Of a stretch of DNA of 64,000 nucleotides, positions 1 to 11,200 are shown one piece after another (position 1 is the stretch's first letter; each line of letters opens with the position of its first letter). Made by a program: the position numbers and the translations under genes. Under the pieces are notes generated by a model. It worked only from the letters and a program-made list of their open reading frames with translations. It was not told the origin of the DNA and made no database searches. This DNA is from Eriocheir sinensis (lineage: Eukaryota; Arthropoda; Malacostraca; Decapoda; Varunidae): assembly GCF_024679095.1 (NCBI RefSeq), contig NC_066520.1, positions 14,248,209 to 14,312,208 on the forward strand, in the 5' to 3' direction.

Positions 1-470
1 CTCCGTCATTTCCTTTAATCTCTTCACACTTCGCCGTCGCCCGGGGCCGCCGCCAACACAGCCCCATCCCCCAGTACTGACCCGCCTGCCACGCCAACAT
101 AACCCTTAACACACGGACACGTAACGCTGAAAAGCACGCCTCGCAGCACCATCGGACAGTCTCCCAAATCGGCCTCAAATCAGGGAAGCGTAGAGGGGAA
201 GTTACCTTGTGTTCTTCGGCCTCTTGAGACTCTCCCGCCGTCGTGGTCTGGAGCGAGTCGTGGGCGGGGCGAGGCGGGAGAGAGAGGCCCTCCCCACGGA
301 CCACTCCAGCCAGCCAACTCGCCGCAGTTTGTGACCACGGCGCGCTGCCAGGCTCGGTGGTTATCACACCTCCGCTTCCTCATTATCTCGCTTTTCTCGC
401 CCGCCTCACTGGAGTTCGGCGGCGTGCTCCGTCCCGGCTACTCGCGGCGCATGGGTGATGGAGGGAGATA
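1..470. other. No gene seen; mixed-composition sequence
   Basis: Moderately GC-rich, non-repetitive sequence. Short overlapping open frames occur on both strands, but none resembles a known protein and none has a convincing start or splice context. It could be conserved non-coding or intronic DNA; nothing here decides. Confidence 0.4.
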
Positions 471-660
471 AGATGGTAGGAACAGATACTTTGCAGCGGG
501 ACGAGGAGGAGGTGAGGAGGAGGAGGAGGAGGAGATAGAAGAAAAAGAGAGGTGGTGGTGAAGATGTTAGTGGTGGAGAAAAAAAGGTGGGAGAAGACCA
601 GAGAGAGATTGAGAAGGGGAGGAAAGGAGGAGAAAAGAATTGAGCGAGGCGATACATAAG
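471..660. repeat. GGA/GAA-rich polypurine tract
   Basis: The plus strand is almost entirely purine, with many GAGGAGG runs. Reading frames through it give only poly-Ser/Leu or Glu/Arg proteins. It is simple-sequence DNA. Confidence 0.75.
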
Positions 661-767
661 CCTTTAAAGGAGTATGAGAAAATAAAAGAAAACTAAGTAA
701 CACGTAAATACCATAAAGAAAGTGACGTACTAATGGTAAAGGATGGATGAAGACAAGCTAAATAGAG

Positions 768-768
<1 letters not shown>

Positions 769-806
<38 letters not shown>
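769..806. repeat. (AC)n microsatellite
   Basis: Uninterrupted AC dinucleotide run of about 38 bp. Confidence 0.95.
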
Positions 807-810
<4 letters not shown>

Positions 811-947
811 GCACACAGTGGAGTACACGCCAAAATATCATTCGTACAACAGTAATTACGTAAAAAGAACATATAATTACACTGAATACTAATGATAAAA
901 ACAACGATACTGCAAAAAAACATGTCCTTGGTTGAGATGGAACTATT

Positions 948-1275
948 ATAAGGAAGAAGAAGAAGAAGAAGAAGAAGAAGAAGAAGACGAAGAAGACGAA
1001 AACGAAGATGAAGAAGAAGACGAAGAAGAAGACGAAAACGAAGATGAAGAAAAGAAGAAGTTGAAGAAGAAGAAGAAGAAGAAGAAGAAACAAGAACAGC
1101 AACAAGAGGAACTAAAAGAAGAAGAGGAAAAAAAAAGAAGGATGCCGAAAAAGGGCGAAAAAGAAGAAGAAAAACAAGAACAACAAGAGGAACAAAAAGA
1201 AGAAAAGGAAAAAGAAGAAGGATAGCGAAAAAGAAGGGCGAAGAACAAGAAGAAGAAGAACAGGGAAGGAGATGA
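948..1275. repeat. (GAA)n-rich polypurine tract
   Basis: Imperfect GAA trinucleotide repeat with GAC and AAC interruptions. The frames read poly-Glu/Lys on plus and poly-Ser/Phe on minus, which reflects composition and not a gene. A long GAA/TTC tract of this kind can form triplex DNA. Confidence 0.9.
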
Positions 1276-1399
1276 GAAGAGGGCGAGCCGCAATGCTTCC
1301 TACCCTTGTCCATTATCAAGCCTCGACAAGCCCTGCTCTTTTTACGCGCCCTTGATTATGTGATTATACAGCCAACGCCTCCCCGACCCGCCGCCTCAG

Positions 1400-1715
<316 letters not shown>

Positions 1716-1854
1716 ATTATATATATGTACACTTGAAAGCAGAATATGTGAACGAGTATTGCGAAAGATAAAAAACTGATTAAATTCTACGGTTCACTAA
1801 AGATAAAATGCGAAAAAAAGACGGTAAATATAGGTAACGGGACGGTATTTTATG

Positions 1855-1856
<2 letters not shown>

Positions 1857-1907
<51 letters not shown>
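1857..1907. repeat. (CT)n microsatellite
   Basis: About 51 bp of CT. It is complementary to the (GA)n array at 1546-1714. Confidence 0.95.
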
Positions 1908-1909
<2 letters not shown>

Positions 1910-1984
1910 CTATATTACATCCAAATAGCTCTCATATACAAAGCACTTTCTCCTCCTCCTGCCTTCTCCTCCTTTCCCTTCCTC

Positions 1985-2210
1985 CCTCCCCTTACCTTAC
2001 CTTACCTTACTTTACCTTCCCCTGCTTCCTTCATTTCTCAGGTGTATCAGGAAGGTTAATTAGGGGCGGCAGGTATACCACCCAAGCGGACCACCTACTC
2101 CCGTGACGCGGCCCCTCACCTCTCCTAAATATGTGGGGGGGGAAGGTGAAGAGGGAGGGAGGTGAAGGGAGGGAGGTGAAGGGGGGGAGGTGAAGGGGGG
2201 TTAACTGGGG
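1985..2210. repeat. (CTTAC)n and G-rich short minisatellites
   Basis: A pentamer run CTTAC lies at about 1992-2015. A G-rich repeat with core GGGAGGTGAAGG occurs about four times at 2135-2200. Between them is unremarkable sequence. Confidence 0.7.
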
Positions 2211-2597
2211 GATAGGAGTGGACGAAGAGGAAGTTATGGGATGAATGATGAAGTGGAACCCGTTAACCTTTTGAGCCACTATAGATTATGGTGTAAGTGA
2301 ATGGATAGAAATATGTTAATGAGTGTGTGGATAATTATATAGAAGTAAAAATTTGCTTAATAAAGAAGGAGGTTTAAGAGACATGCAAAGAAATTTAAAC
2401 AACAACAATAATAACAACAAGAATAGCATTATTAGAAGCAATAAATAAACAGCTGAAATATGAAGAACAAGAAGAAGAAAAGGAAAATAAGGAAGAAATA
2501 AAGATACGAAAAAATTACACTATCAAGAATGACCGAAAAAGCAACATCAACAAAAACAAGACATTTAACAAAAACAAAAAAAGAACAGAAAGCATCG
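2211..2597. other. No gene seen; A-rich sequence
   Basis: A-rich sequence with short AAC and AAGAA runs. No coding or RNA feature was recognised. Confidence 0.5.
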
Positions 2598-2600
2598 TTT

Positions 2601-2662
<62 letters not shown>

Positions 2663-2692
2663 AACAACAACAACAACAACAACAACAACAAC
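2598..2692. repeat. (CAA)n microsatellite
   Basis: About 30 units of CAA with one TAA interruption. It abuts a dispersed repeat copy that starts at 2694. Confidence 0.95.
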
Positions 2693-2693
2693 T

Positions 2694-2800
2694 GGCTACT
2701 CTTTACTTTTTACTTTTGTGGGAGCGGCGATTAGCGTTTTTATTTTATTTTTTTTACTCTTTTTGTTACCCTTGAGCCGCTTCCTTTGATGTAAAAAAAC
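2694..2800 (-). mobile_element. Dispersed repeat DR1, copy 1
   Basis: DR1 is a short interspersed element seen seven times in this window. In the orientation used here as plus it runs: ACACCAGAGGAGACAG, then CTCAAGGGC, an A-rich middle, then GCCCGCTACTCGCTGCTCC. This copy is the reverse complement: GGGAGCGGCGATTAGCG, a T-rich middle, CCCTTGAGCCGC, then CTTTGATGTAAAA. With copy 2 it shares an extra flank, GGCTACTCTTTACTTTT, so these two belong to one lineage. It has no coding capacity and is SINE-like in size. Its class is not established. Confidence 0.75.
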
Positions 2801-2874
2801 AAAACAAAAAAAACAAGAGCGCACACTAACAACAGCATCCGTAACCTGTCATGAGGCCAACAGATGAAGGGAAA

Positions 2875-2937
2875 GCCCCCTCCCCCCTTCTTCCCCTCCC
2901 CCCTCCCCCCCTTCTTCCCCTCCCCCCTCCCCCCCTT
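2875..2937. repeat. C-rich short tandem repeat
   Basis: About two and a half copies of a roughly 26-bp C-rich unit (core CCCCCTTCTTCCCCTCC). Confidence 0.8.
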
Positions 2938-2999
2938 CAGGCGTAATTGGAGGTGTGAAGGCGGTCTCTCCATAACCTGGGTGGCCCCGCGCTCTCCTC

Positions 3000-3720
3000 T
3001 CCTCCTGCTTTTCTTTATCTTTTCTTGCTTTCCTATCTTATATATCATTCTTTTCTCGCTTTTCAATCTTTTCTTTCTCTCTTTTTTTGCCGGTTTTATC
3101 TATCTCGTTATTCTTTTTTTTTTGCTGCTTTTCTATCTTTTCTTTCCTATTTTCCCGCTTTTCTATAATTTCTTTTTCTGATACTTTTTCTAACTTTTCT
3201 TTCTATTTTTCTTTGTTTTTTTTCTTCACTAATTCCTTTCTCATTTTTTCCCTCATTCGTTCTTCCATTCGTATATTTATTCATTCTTTCTTTCTCTCAT
3301 TCCTTCCTTCCTTCCTTCCTTCCTTCCTTCATTCATTCATTCATTCATTCCTTTCATCCTTCCTTCCTTCCTTCCTTCCTTCCTTCCTTCCTTCCTTCCT
3401 TCCTTCCTTCCTTCCTTCCTTCCTTCCTTCCTTCCTTCATTCATTCATTCCTTTCTTCCTTCCTTCCTTCCTTCCTTCCTTCCTTCCTTCCTTCATTCAT
3501 TCCTTCCTTCATTCATTCATTCATTCCTTTCTTCCTTCCTTCCTTCCTTCCTTCATATATTCATTCATTTCTTCCTTCCTCTCTTCCTTCCTTCCTTAAT
3601 TTATTCGTTCCTTTCTTCCTTTCCTCCTTCCTTCCAATCGTTCTCCTTTCCTCTTCCAACTCCCTCTTCTTTTCATCCTTCTCGTCCTCCTCCTCCTCTT
3701 TCCACCCATCTTCACCCCCT
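3000..3720. repeat. Pyrimidine tract with long (TTCC)n/(TTCA)n array
   Basis: T/C-rich sequence whose core (about 3295-3600) is a tetranucleotide TTCC array with interspersed blocks of TTCA. The plus-strand frame reads Ser-Phe-Leu-Pro repeats because the period of four cycles through the frames. It is not a gene. Confidence 0.9.
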
Positions 3721-3738
3721 CCACCTCTTCACCTCCAC

Positions 3739-3743
<5 letters not shown>

Positions 3744-3769
<26 letters not shown>

Positions 3770-3770
3770 T
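3744..3770. repeat. (AC)n microsatellite
   Basis: Short AC run inside a CCACCTC-rich segment. Confidence 0.9.
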
Positions 3771-4345
3771 CTCCATTTCGTATGTTAATCCCATCGTATC
3801 CAACACTCGCTCTCTATAATTCGGAGCTTCATAAAAGATAAAATGACGCGCCATTCGCTCTTCCTTAAACGTCACGGGCAGATGATGCACGCGAGGTAAA
3901 CAAGACCATTAGGATAAACAACCGAAACAAGACTCACCAATCACAGCCTGCCACGTCACGGCCTACGTCATCGGCGGGTGTGCGGGTGACCAATCAGAGG
4001 ACGGGGATGGCTTGGAGGGGTCTGTGCTCTGTTCTGGCATCACTGTTCGCCGCCAAATCGGTCTGAGGGCGAGAAAAATAGGAAATAATCAATGGAGTTC
4101 CTGAGGGTTTGGAAGTGTGGTACGCCATGATTTACGTTCCATAAGAAAGAGAGAAAGAAATGTGAGGAATTATTATTTTTACTTCTTCTGTGATTCTCGT
4201 CTTCCTCCTCCTCCTCCAGGCATAGACATTCTTCACTCCTCCTCCTTCTCCTCCGTCTTTCTCTTCCTCTTCCTTCTCCTCCTCCTATACCTGAGATATT
4301 GCCCTAATTGCCATGGTACCTCCCCTTGCTAATAAGCCACAAAGA
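3771..4345. other. No gene seen; low-repeat sequence
   Basis: One of the less repetitive segments, with mixed composition and a CTCC-rich patch at about 4200-4290. No protein or RNA gene was recognised. Confidence 0.4.
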
Positions 4346-4441
4346 AAGAGAACGAGATAGATAGATAGATATATGGATAGATAGATACAGATAGAGTATG
4401 ATGATGAAAATAGAGAGAAAGGAGAATATTTATAAGCTGAT

Positions 4442-4505
<64 letters not shown>
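4345..4505. repeat. (GATA)n and (CT)n microsatellites
   Basis: An imperfect GATA tetranucleotide run lies at about 4355-4395, and a (CT)n run of about 59 bp at 4446-4504. Confidence 0.9.
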
Positions 4506-4506
<1 letters not shown>

Positions 4507-4607
4507 ACCACCCCACACCTTTCCTAATTAATAAAGGTTCAGAGGGACATATTCATCAAGGAAGACTCATCAGACAGGCGTGAGAAGGCTCGGCCAGGTA
4601 AGTGTAT

Positions 4608-4610
<3 letters not shown>

Positions 4611-4668
<58 letters not shown>
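4611..4668. repeat. (GA)n microsatellite
   Basis: About 57 bp of GA, complementary to the (CT)n at 4446-4504 across a spacer of roughly 106 bp. The pair could form a large hairpin. Confidence 0.95.
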
Positions 4669-4673
<5 letters not shown>

Positions 4674-4782
4674 TATATTACTTTTTCGTGTTCCTTCTTA
4701 CCTGTTCAAAAAATCTGTAATGAATAAACCGTTTGTACTTTTGCTTCACACTGACTTACTACATAGTGTTAGTTTATTTATT

Positions 4783-4808
4783 TATTTGTTTGTGTTTGTG
4801 TTTGTGTT

Positions 4809-4855
<47 letters not shown>
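4783..4855. repeat. (GTTTGT)n/(GT)n compound microsatellite
   Basis: GTTTGT units give way to a pure GT run of about 38 bp. Confidence 0.95.
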
Positions 4856-4858
<3 letters not shown>

Positions 4859-4919
4859 GGTCGGCGCTACGTCTCGTTTTCCTGTAAATTATAGCGCGGT
4901 AGACACTCTTGGCGCCTCG

Positions 4920-5225
4920 ACGTGATGGATGATACACAACCACACCTCCACCACCTCTCCCTCCACCTCTCCTTACCCTTCATCCACCTCTACCATCACC
5001 TCTCCTCTTTTCCCTTCCACCTCACAAACACGGCTTTCCCATCTCCACCTCTCCCGTCTCTCCCTCTCTACCTCTCCTTACTAACCTTTTCCTCTGTATT
5101 ATCCTTTATCCACCTCAATTACTATCCTAACAACTTTCTTATGTTCTACCTCACCTATTCCTGTTACCTAATCCCGTCCAATACCTTTCCCTTCACCACT
5201 ATTTACCTATATTGTCCTCTTTTTT
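4920..5225. other. No gene seen; CCACCTCTCC-rich pyrimidine sequence
   Basis: The plus strand has degenerate CCACCTCTCC repeats that decay into C/T-rich sequence. The 133-residue open frame across it is Ser/Leu/His-rich and matches no protein I know. Confidence 0.5.
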
Positions 5226-5334
5226 GGCTACTCTTTACTTTTGTCTTTTGTGGGAGCGGCGAGTGGCGGGCTTTTTTTTTTTGTACCCTTTTTGTTGCCC
5301 TTGAGCCGTGTCCTCTGATGTAAATAAAAAAAAA
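5226..5334 (-). mobile_element. Dispersed repeat DR1, copy 2
   Basis: Reverse-orientation DR1: GGGAGCGGCGAGTGGCGGGC, a T tract, GTTGCCCTTGAGCC, then CCTCTGATGTAAA. It has the same flank GGCTACTCTTTACTTTT as copy 1, over 2.4 kb away. Confidence 0.8.
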
Positions 5335-5414
5335 GCTACCTAACCCATACTTCTCACCTATGCTCACCTTTCTTCTCCACCTCGCCGAAATTCCTAACCC
5401 ACTCCACTCACCTC

Positions 5415-5417
5415 ACA

Positions 5418-5465
<48 letters not shown>
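5415..5465. repeat. (AC)n microsatellite
   Basis: About 50 bp of AC. Confidence 0.95.
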
Positions 5466-5466
<1 letters not shown>

Positions 5467-5596
5467 CACCACGCCCTCCCTTTACCCGCGGAACCTTTTG
5501 ACCCACGCCTCGCCAAACACTGAAGGCGTCGAGGCTATCCAGTCCACAAACAATACTTTCGGCGATATTTACAACAAATTTAGCATCTATTTGTTG

Positions 5597-5599
<3 letters not shown>

Positions 5600-5663
<64 letters not shown>
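5600..5663. repeat. (CT)n microsatellite
   Basis: About 64 bp of CT. Confidence 0.95.
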
Positions 5664-5666
<3 letters not shown>

Positions 5667-6620
5667 ATAGAACTATGCAACAAACGTACGAGCTTCAACG
5701 AGTAAAATAAAGCTTCGTGTATATAGCGAGTATCTGTCCCATCCATTCTCCAGCCTTTTGGGATTTACACACTTAGACGTGATAAGGCTTTCGTAGAGCT
5801 TGTGGGTACTTTCATGGGCCTAGCAATAGTGTAATAAGTCTTCTGCACATTGAACGTGAAAAAAAAAAAATCGTGAAATCCCGACTAATCTCCTTTGTGG
5901 CCTTTGAAAATATTTGTTGTGAGTGCAAAAAACGAATGAGAAAACGCTCCTCTTAGTCAAAGGAACCAAATCATCTCACCTCCGTGTTTATTTTACAAGG
6001 GATGGTAAGGAAGGAGTGAGCAAAGAGGGGCGGGAGGACTGGTGTTAGAGGACAGCGTTCAACGTGAGTGGTGGAGGAGAAGTAAAGGCGAGGAGGGAGT
6101 GTGAGGAACAAGAAACCAGCGGGTGAGTGACAAATAATTAGAGAAGTATGAAGATAAGTAAATCATTATAGATAAACAGATAAACAGATAAATAAGAGAT
6201 AAATAATTGAATGTGAAATGTTGTAAACGGAAAAATAAACAAAGATCAAATGCTACAGAGAGAGAGTGAAAGTGAATACCTACGCATGATGAGTCAGAAT
6301 CCGATGATAAAAAATGTCACCAAATAAATATAACTTTAGTAAACACAAACATCAAAACTGTGAATGTGTGTAGTGTGAGTCTCTTGCAACCCCTCCCCCT
6401 CCCCCTCCCCCCCTTTCCCTCTTACCTGTCGCACACAAACCAGGTAAGAGGTAGGTTTTAAGTCTCAAGTTTAGAGGATGATAAACAGACATAACTCTCT
6501 CTCTCTCTCTCCATCACGGGAATGAGTTAATCAAGCCGCAACTCAAATCGACGCAACACAAATAGGCAAACACGGCAATTCGAAACTCACCCTCCCTCTG
6601 ACCCTTCCTTTCCTCTCCTT
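5664..6620. other. No gene seen
   Basis: Mostly non-repetitive, AT-leaning sequence with a short GATAAACA repeat at about 6170-6210, a C-rich patch near 6390-6420 and a short (CT)n at about 6496-6512. Nothing supports a gene. Confidence 0.45.
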
Positions 6621-6624
6621 CTAG

Positions 6625-6931
6625 ACAACAAAATATCCTTCCTCCTTCTCCTCTTCCTCCTCCTCCTCCTGCTCCTCCTCGGCTAACCACTTCCCGCCTG
6701 CGTCTTCGGTGCTGACGTCACAATTAGCGAGCATAACTAACCTGCTTCCCCACCAACACCTGTAATTAGTGGTGGAGGTGAGGGGGGAAGGGGAAAGGGG
6801 TGGAGAGGATGGGGGAAGGGGTGGAGGGAATCTGCGGGACACTCTTGAGAGCCTCCTCCCTTCTGTTCCTCCTTTTCGTTCCCTTCCTTTACTTTCTATT
6901 CTCCTTCTTCCTCCTTCCCTGTGTGCCTGTA
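6625..6931. other. No gene seen; CTCC-rich then G-rich sequence
   Basis: A CTC-rich patch at about 6645-6680 is followed by a GGGAAGGGGTGGAG short repeat at about 6780-6830. Open frames through it are compositional. Confidence 0.5.

Positions 6932-7014
<83 letters not shown>
6932..7014. repeat. (GT)n microsatellite
   Basis: About 83 bp of GT with one GC interruption near the start. Confidence 0.95.
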
Positions 7015-7018
<4 letters not shown>

Positions 7019-7735
7019 CCACTCATTCAATTCGCTTCTATTTATTCATTGTTCTTGCAGTAAGGTCTTTCTCATCGCTGTTTTTTTTTTTTGTCAATAC
7101 TGAAAAGTTTACGTTTGTTCATGAGGTGCAACTAACATGTTCTTTTTTTTATATATATCCTTCCCAATGTCTTTTATCCCTCTTTCTTGGTGGTTGTGAG
7201 AAAATATATGATTTCTCAATATTCTCTTTTACAATTTGATTTCCCTGCAGTAACACTTTCCCGGACGAACGCTTTGCTACATTCGACGTTATTTCACGTT
7301 CAGAGTTTGTTAGTTCCATATTTTTTGGGTACCTCCTTTCATTGTCACGATCTTAAATAGCAAAGTTTAGTTCAAGATACACCAAAATATTATAAACCCA
7401 TCCGCCATTTAATATCTTTCAACCTCATTCCTTAAAAAAACTAATTCTTTAAAAACTCTATGAAATATTTACCCTCTAACCTTCTCTATATTAATTTTAT
7501 CATGTACTGAGCTAAATAAGTTTGCAGGAAGTCTATCAATCATACTTAGCTCTCTTTCCTTCTTTCACGAGCAATGCTTAAACAGATTTGTCGGACATAC
7601 TTCGATTTCCTCTCCTTAATTTAATCTGTCAGCGGATATTTATAACTCTGATTTCTTACACCGGTGCTGGAGCCTCTTTCTAACTACCTCTGCGTACTAA
7701 TTAATTGCTTCGTTAATAGTTATGAAGATGAATGG
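7015..7735. other. No gene seen; low-repeat AT-rich sequence
   Basis: About 700 bp of AT-rich, largely single-copy-looking sequence. No long frame, no recognisable motif and no RNA structure was seen. Confidence 0.5.
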
Positions 7736-8282
7736 GACCCGGGGCATGAGAAGAATTGGAATGAGGAGTGGGAGGAGAGAGGAGGAAGAGAGAGAGGATG
7801 AAGAAATGGAGAGAGAGGAACAGAACCAGGTGTAAACGAGAGACAAAGGTGAACAATGAGAAAAGAGCAGGTGGATTACGAGGAGGCGAAAAGGAAAAAT
7901 ATATAAGGAAAAGGAACAAAAGAAGAAAGTGCAGAAGACATCTCGAGAAAACAGTAGTAGTAGTAGTAGTAGTAGAAGTAGTAAAGGAGAATGTGAAGTA
8001 GATCTTGTATTAAAAACTGACAAGGGTGGAGAACACATGAAAGATAAATTAGGAGAAAGTGAGATGCCGTACGGTTGCGAATAATGGATGTGGGATCGAA
8101 CCAAATATAAAAAACAACATGAACAGGTGCGAGAGAAAACGAGTGTGAAGGAGATAAGGAGAAAAGAAGTGCAGAGGCGGGTGAGAAGAACAGGCGTGGA
8201 AGGGAAAAAGAGGGAAGATAAGAGGAGGAGAAAGAATGAAGGTAAGAAGCTAGGAGAGATAAAGGACGTGGCAAGAAACAGG
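7736..8282. other. Purine-rich sequence, no gene
   Basis: Plus strand rich in GAGAGA, GGAGGA and AAAG, with a (GTA)n run at about 7952-7982. Long minus-strand frames are Ser/Phe/Leu-rich by composition only. Confidence 0.5.
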
Positions 8283-8364
<82 letters not shown>

Positions 8365-8385
8365 TGTGTGTGTGCGTGTGTGTGT
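8283..8385. repeat. (GT)n microsatellite
   Basis: About 103 bp of GT with a few GC and TT interruptions at either end. Confidence 0.95.
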
Positions 8386-8782
8386 AAGCTGAACAGACGT
8401 ACGGAAGGGAAAAACAGAGAAGGAAAGTAGTGAAAGACAGCAGAGAAACAGGAGAGGTTGAGGAGGAGGGGAAGGAGGAGGAGGAGCAGGAAGAGGAAAC
8501 AGAGAGAAACAGGAGAGGTGGAGGGGAACTGGAGGAGGAGGAGGAGGAAGAGGAAAGGTGTAAGGAATAATAACAGGAGGGTGAACAGAACAGACGCACG
8601 GAGAAAAATAAAAAAAGGAGAGAAATATGTAAAAAAAAATGTGAAAAATGAAAGAAAGTTGGAAAGTTTCGTTTAGTCGGCGCAACATCTGTGGTCATAT
8701 GCCGGAGAGAGACTGAAAAATGAGAGAAAGTAACAATGTGAGAGAAATACAGAAAAAATGAAATGAAAAGAAACTACTAACT
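8386..8782. other. Purine-rich sequence, no gene
   Basis: GGA/GAA-rich sequence with a repeated AACAGGAGAGGTTGAGG-like motif at about 8448-8530. No coding feature. Confidence 0.5.
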
Positions 8783-9358
8783 CAACAAAGTGGTGGCCAA
8801 TGCGACTTTTAAGGGAACTGATTGTGTTCACATCATCTACGTCTGCAGGGAGGTTGTTCCAGTGGCGGATGGCTTTGCAGACTTACAATTCTTCCTGCGT
8901 TTCTGTTTAGTGTTGACAGAGGTCCCAACACACATTTCCTCATGCATATATAACCACCAAGGGCTTTCCACGCACGTTGTATATATGATTAATGTTTCTG
9001 GACCCGAAATAAATGACTTCACTCTTGTCGAGGTTAAAAGACATTCCATTTATTAGACCACTGAATAGATCGATCAAAGTCTTTTTAGATGATCTTGCAT
9101 TTGGGCGAGATGAGGGACTTCCCACCCACTTTGGCATCCTTTTCTTTTTACACCAGAGGAGACAGTGCAAGGGCGTAAAACAAACAAACAAAAAAAAAAA
9201 CAATAATGAAAAAAACAAGAAGCCCGCTATTTACTGCTCCTATCATGGGCAAACTACCATACAAAAGATTTCAGTCCCATTTCTAAGTCGTTGATGTATT
9301 AGATGAAAAAAGAATGGGTCTCAGCACCGAGCATTACGGTACTCCACTAGTGACACGA
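8783..9358 (-). mobile_element. Decayed non-LTR retrotransposon (LINE), 3' part of reverse transcriptase
   Basis: Reading the minus strand in pieces recovers the order of conserved blocks of a CR1/jockey-type reverse transcriptase. A GVPxxSVLxPILF block lies at about 9304-9352, with a stop replacing the usual Gln, then YINDL (9284-9298). The remains of the FADD catalytic box follow (FAHD, 9242-9253). Next come GGKS, WSNKW and FNLDKSEV (about 9020-9130), and near the C-terminus HWNNLPADV (about 8840-8870). At least one stop and several frameshifts break it, and the first Asp of the box is His. A DR1 copy (9139-9241) interrupts it exactly at the catalytic box. It is dead and 5'-truncated. The clade is inferred from motif style only. 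Confidence 0.8.
9139..9241 (+). mobile_element. Dispersed repeat DR1, copy 3, inserted in the LINE
   Basis: Plus-orientation DR1: ACACCAGAGGAGACAG, TGCAAGGGCGTAAAA, A-rich middle, GCCCGCTATTTACTGCTCC. It belongs to the TGCAAGGGCGT subfamily shared with copy 7. LINE sequence resumes on both sides: FAHD on the right flank, and GATGCCAAAGTGGG on the minus strand to the left. The three bases GAT occur at both edges and may be a short target duplication. Confidence 0.8.
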
Positions 9359-9640
9359 GGAGGAGGAGGAGGTGGTGGTGGTGGTGGTGGTGGAGGAGAA
9401 AGAGAAAGACGTAGAGGAGAAGGAGGAGGGAGTTCTTAATTGGATGATGGGCACCTTGAAAACCCTCTGGTGCTCTGTGTTCCTTCAGGGAGATTCCTGA
9501 GACTCCAGAGGTCCGCTACCGCCGCCACGACAGTCCTCCTCCTCTTTCTTCTCCTCCCCCTCCTCCATCATACACTCCTCCGCCAGCGTGTCCAGCAAAA
9601 CCCACAGCCATTTATTTATTTTTTCCTCAAGCGTCCAGAT
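9359..9640. other. GGA/GGT short repeats and unassigned sequence
   Basis: (GAGGAG)n and (GGT)n at about 9358-9435, then mixed sequence with CTC-rich patches. The 91-residue plus frame here resembles nothing known. Confidence 0.5.
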
Positions 9641-10200
9641 TTAAGAGTCATGCTTCCACTTTCTCGTTTTCTTCATTCTTCAGTCAATAATCACGCCTCG
9701 TTAGCTGTCTCATGAAGCTTTTACATCTCTTATCCTTCAGCCATTCTACTTTCTCTTCGTTTCCTCACTAGAGTTACACAGTCGCTCTTTATACCCTCAG
9801 TTTATTGTCCTTGTGTTATTTCATGTTTCCACTTTAGGTGTCTCATAATAGTTCCACGTCACTTCTCCTTCAGTCATTCTACTTCATATCTTCGTTTCCT
9901 CAAGTACACGATCGACCTTTATTTAATTAGTTTATTCTCCTCTCCTTCTTCAATGCTTCCACGCCTCTCTCTCTTCCTTACTAATATATTCTGTACTTTT
10001 CATTGTTTCATATTAACAAAAAAGTAAAAGAAACATTTCAGTTCAGCACTTTCCTCATTATTAACCCACGGACTCATCATTTCTTTCGTTCATACCTCAT
10101 TCATACCTTTCATTCATACCATTACACTCCAGCACTTTCCTCTTCATAACCCCACGGACTCATAATTTCTTTCTTTTATAACTCAACTTCTCACCACTTC
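9640..10200. repeat. Diverged tandem duplications, about 105-130 bp
   Basis: A TTCCACTTT...CTTCAGTCATTCTACTT...CGTTTCCTC block recurs at about 9645, 9715-9775 and 9830-9900. A second block, CAGCACTTTCCTC...CCCACGGACTCAT...ATTTCTTTC, occurs at about 10035-10090 and 10130-10175. The copies are diverged and the monomer borders are uncertain. Confidence 0.6.
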
Positions 10201-10239
10201 TTAACTCGCAATGACCTCTTCAGTATGTGATTCCCTGCG

Positions 10240-10480
10240 TCCCTCACCAGCCAAAGAGAGAAAGAAAAAAAGTATCCACTACATTCCAGGCAAGTCTTTT
10301 TTTTTCTTTTCCGAGGCGTGAATCATCCATTGAAGGCACGCAGGCCGCTGTCATTTCCTTCATGATTTCTGACTACACGAAGGGAAAAAAAGAAGAGAAA
10401 TATATCGCATTCCAACAAGTTTTTCTTTCACTTTTTTTTCCTTCCAGGTGTGAATCTTCCACTTGAACAGCACGCAAGGC
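10240..10480. repeat. Two-copy tandem duplication, about 130-140 bp
   Basis: AAAGAAAAAAAG...CATTCCAGGCAAG...GAGGCGTGAATCATCCA...GCACGCAGGCC at about 10258-10350 recurs, diverged, at 10385-10480 as ATTCCAACAAG...CAGGTGTGAATCTTCCA...GCACGCAAGGC. Confidence 0.65.
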
Positions 10481-10496
10481 ACAACGAGTTCCTCCA

Positions 10497-10800
10497 CTCT
10501 TGCCAACCTTCAACAGACACATACACACGCACACACACACACACAAAAAAACCTCACTCATACTCACACTCACAGACATACACGTACAAGTTCTTTCACT
10601 CTTTCCAACCTTCAACAGACACGCACACGCACACACACACACACAAAAAAAAAAACCTCACTCATACGCACACACTTACAGACATACACGTACAAGTTCT
10701 TTCACTCTTTCTAACCTTCAAAAGACACACACACTCGCAAAAAAAAACCTCACTCACACTCACTCACATACAGACACACACTCTCACACACACACGAAAA
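10497..10800. repeat. Three-copy minisatellite of about 112 bp containing (AC)n
   Basis: The unit is CCAACCTTCAACAGACACA, an (AC) run, A7-10, CCTCACTCAT, AC-rich sequence, then GACATACACGTACAAGTTC. Copies start at about 10504, 10606 and 10710, and the last is shortened. The A tract length varies between copies. Confidence 0.85.
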
Positions 10801-11200
10801 TAAAAGGTAAACAAAAATCCCATCTGTTACAAGCCACTCCTCAATATCACCTGTGCTTCGTCTTGTATACCTGTACCTAATTATCGTACAATCCATGCAG
10901 GTGAGACTGATTACATTTTTCCGGTGTTGATGTTAAGTTCTCGCCTTTTCTAGTTCTGCCGCTTTCACTGCCTTGTCATTCACTGCGAGCGAGTCTTCAT
11001 GTTTAAGTTTAACACACGAGTCTAACCACTGAGCCTTCACGGGTTGTTGAGGTCATTCTTTCTCTTTTTTTTATCATCATTGGTATAGCAAAATGAGGAA
11101 GTGGATTTATGGATTCTGTATAGTAGGAGCAAGAGAAAGGACAGTACAGGAGAGTAAAGCTGTATGGCGTATGTTTCTTTGAGCGGGTTTCATCTTTCCT
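10801..11200. other. No gene seen; low-repeat sequence
   Basis: About 400 bp of mixed-composition, apparently single-copy DNA. No feature recognised. Confidence 0.45.
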
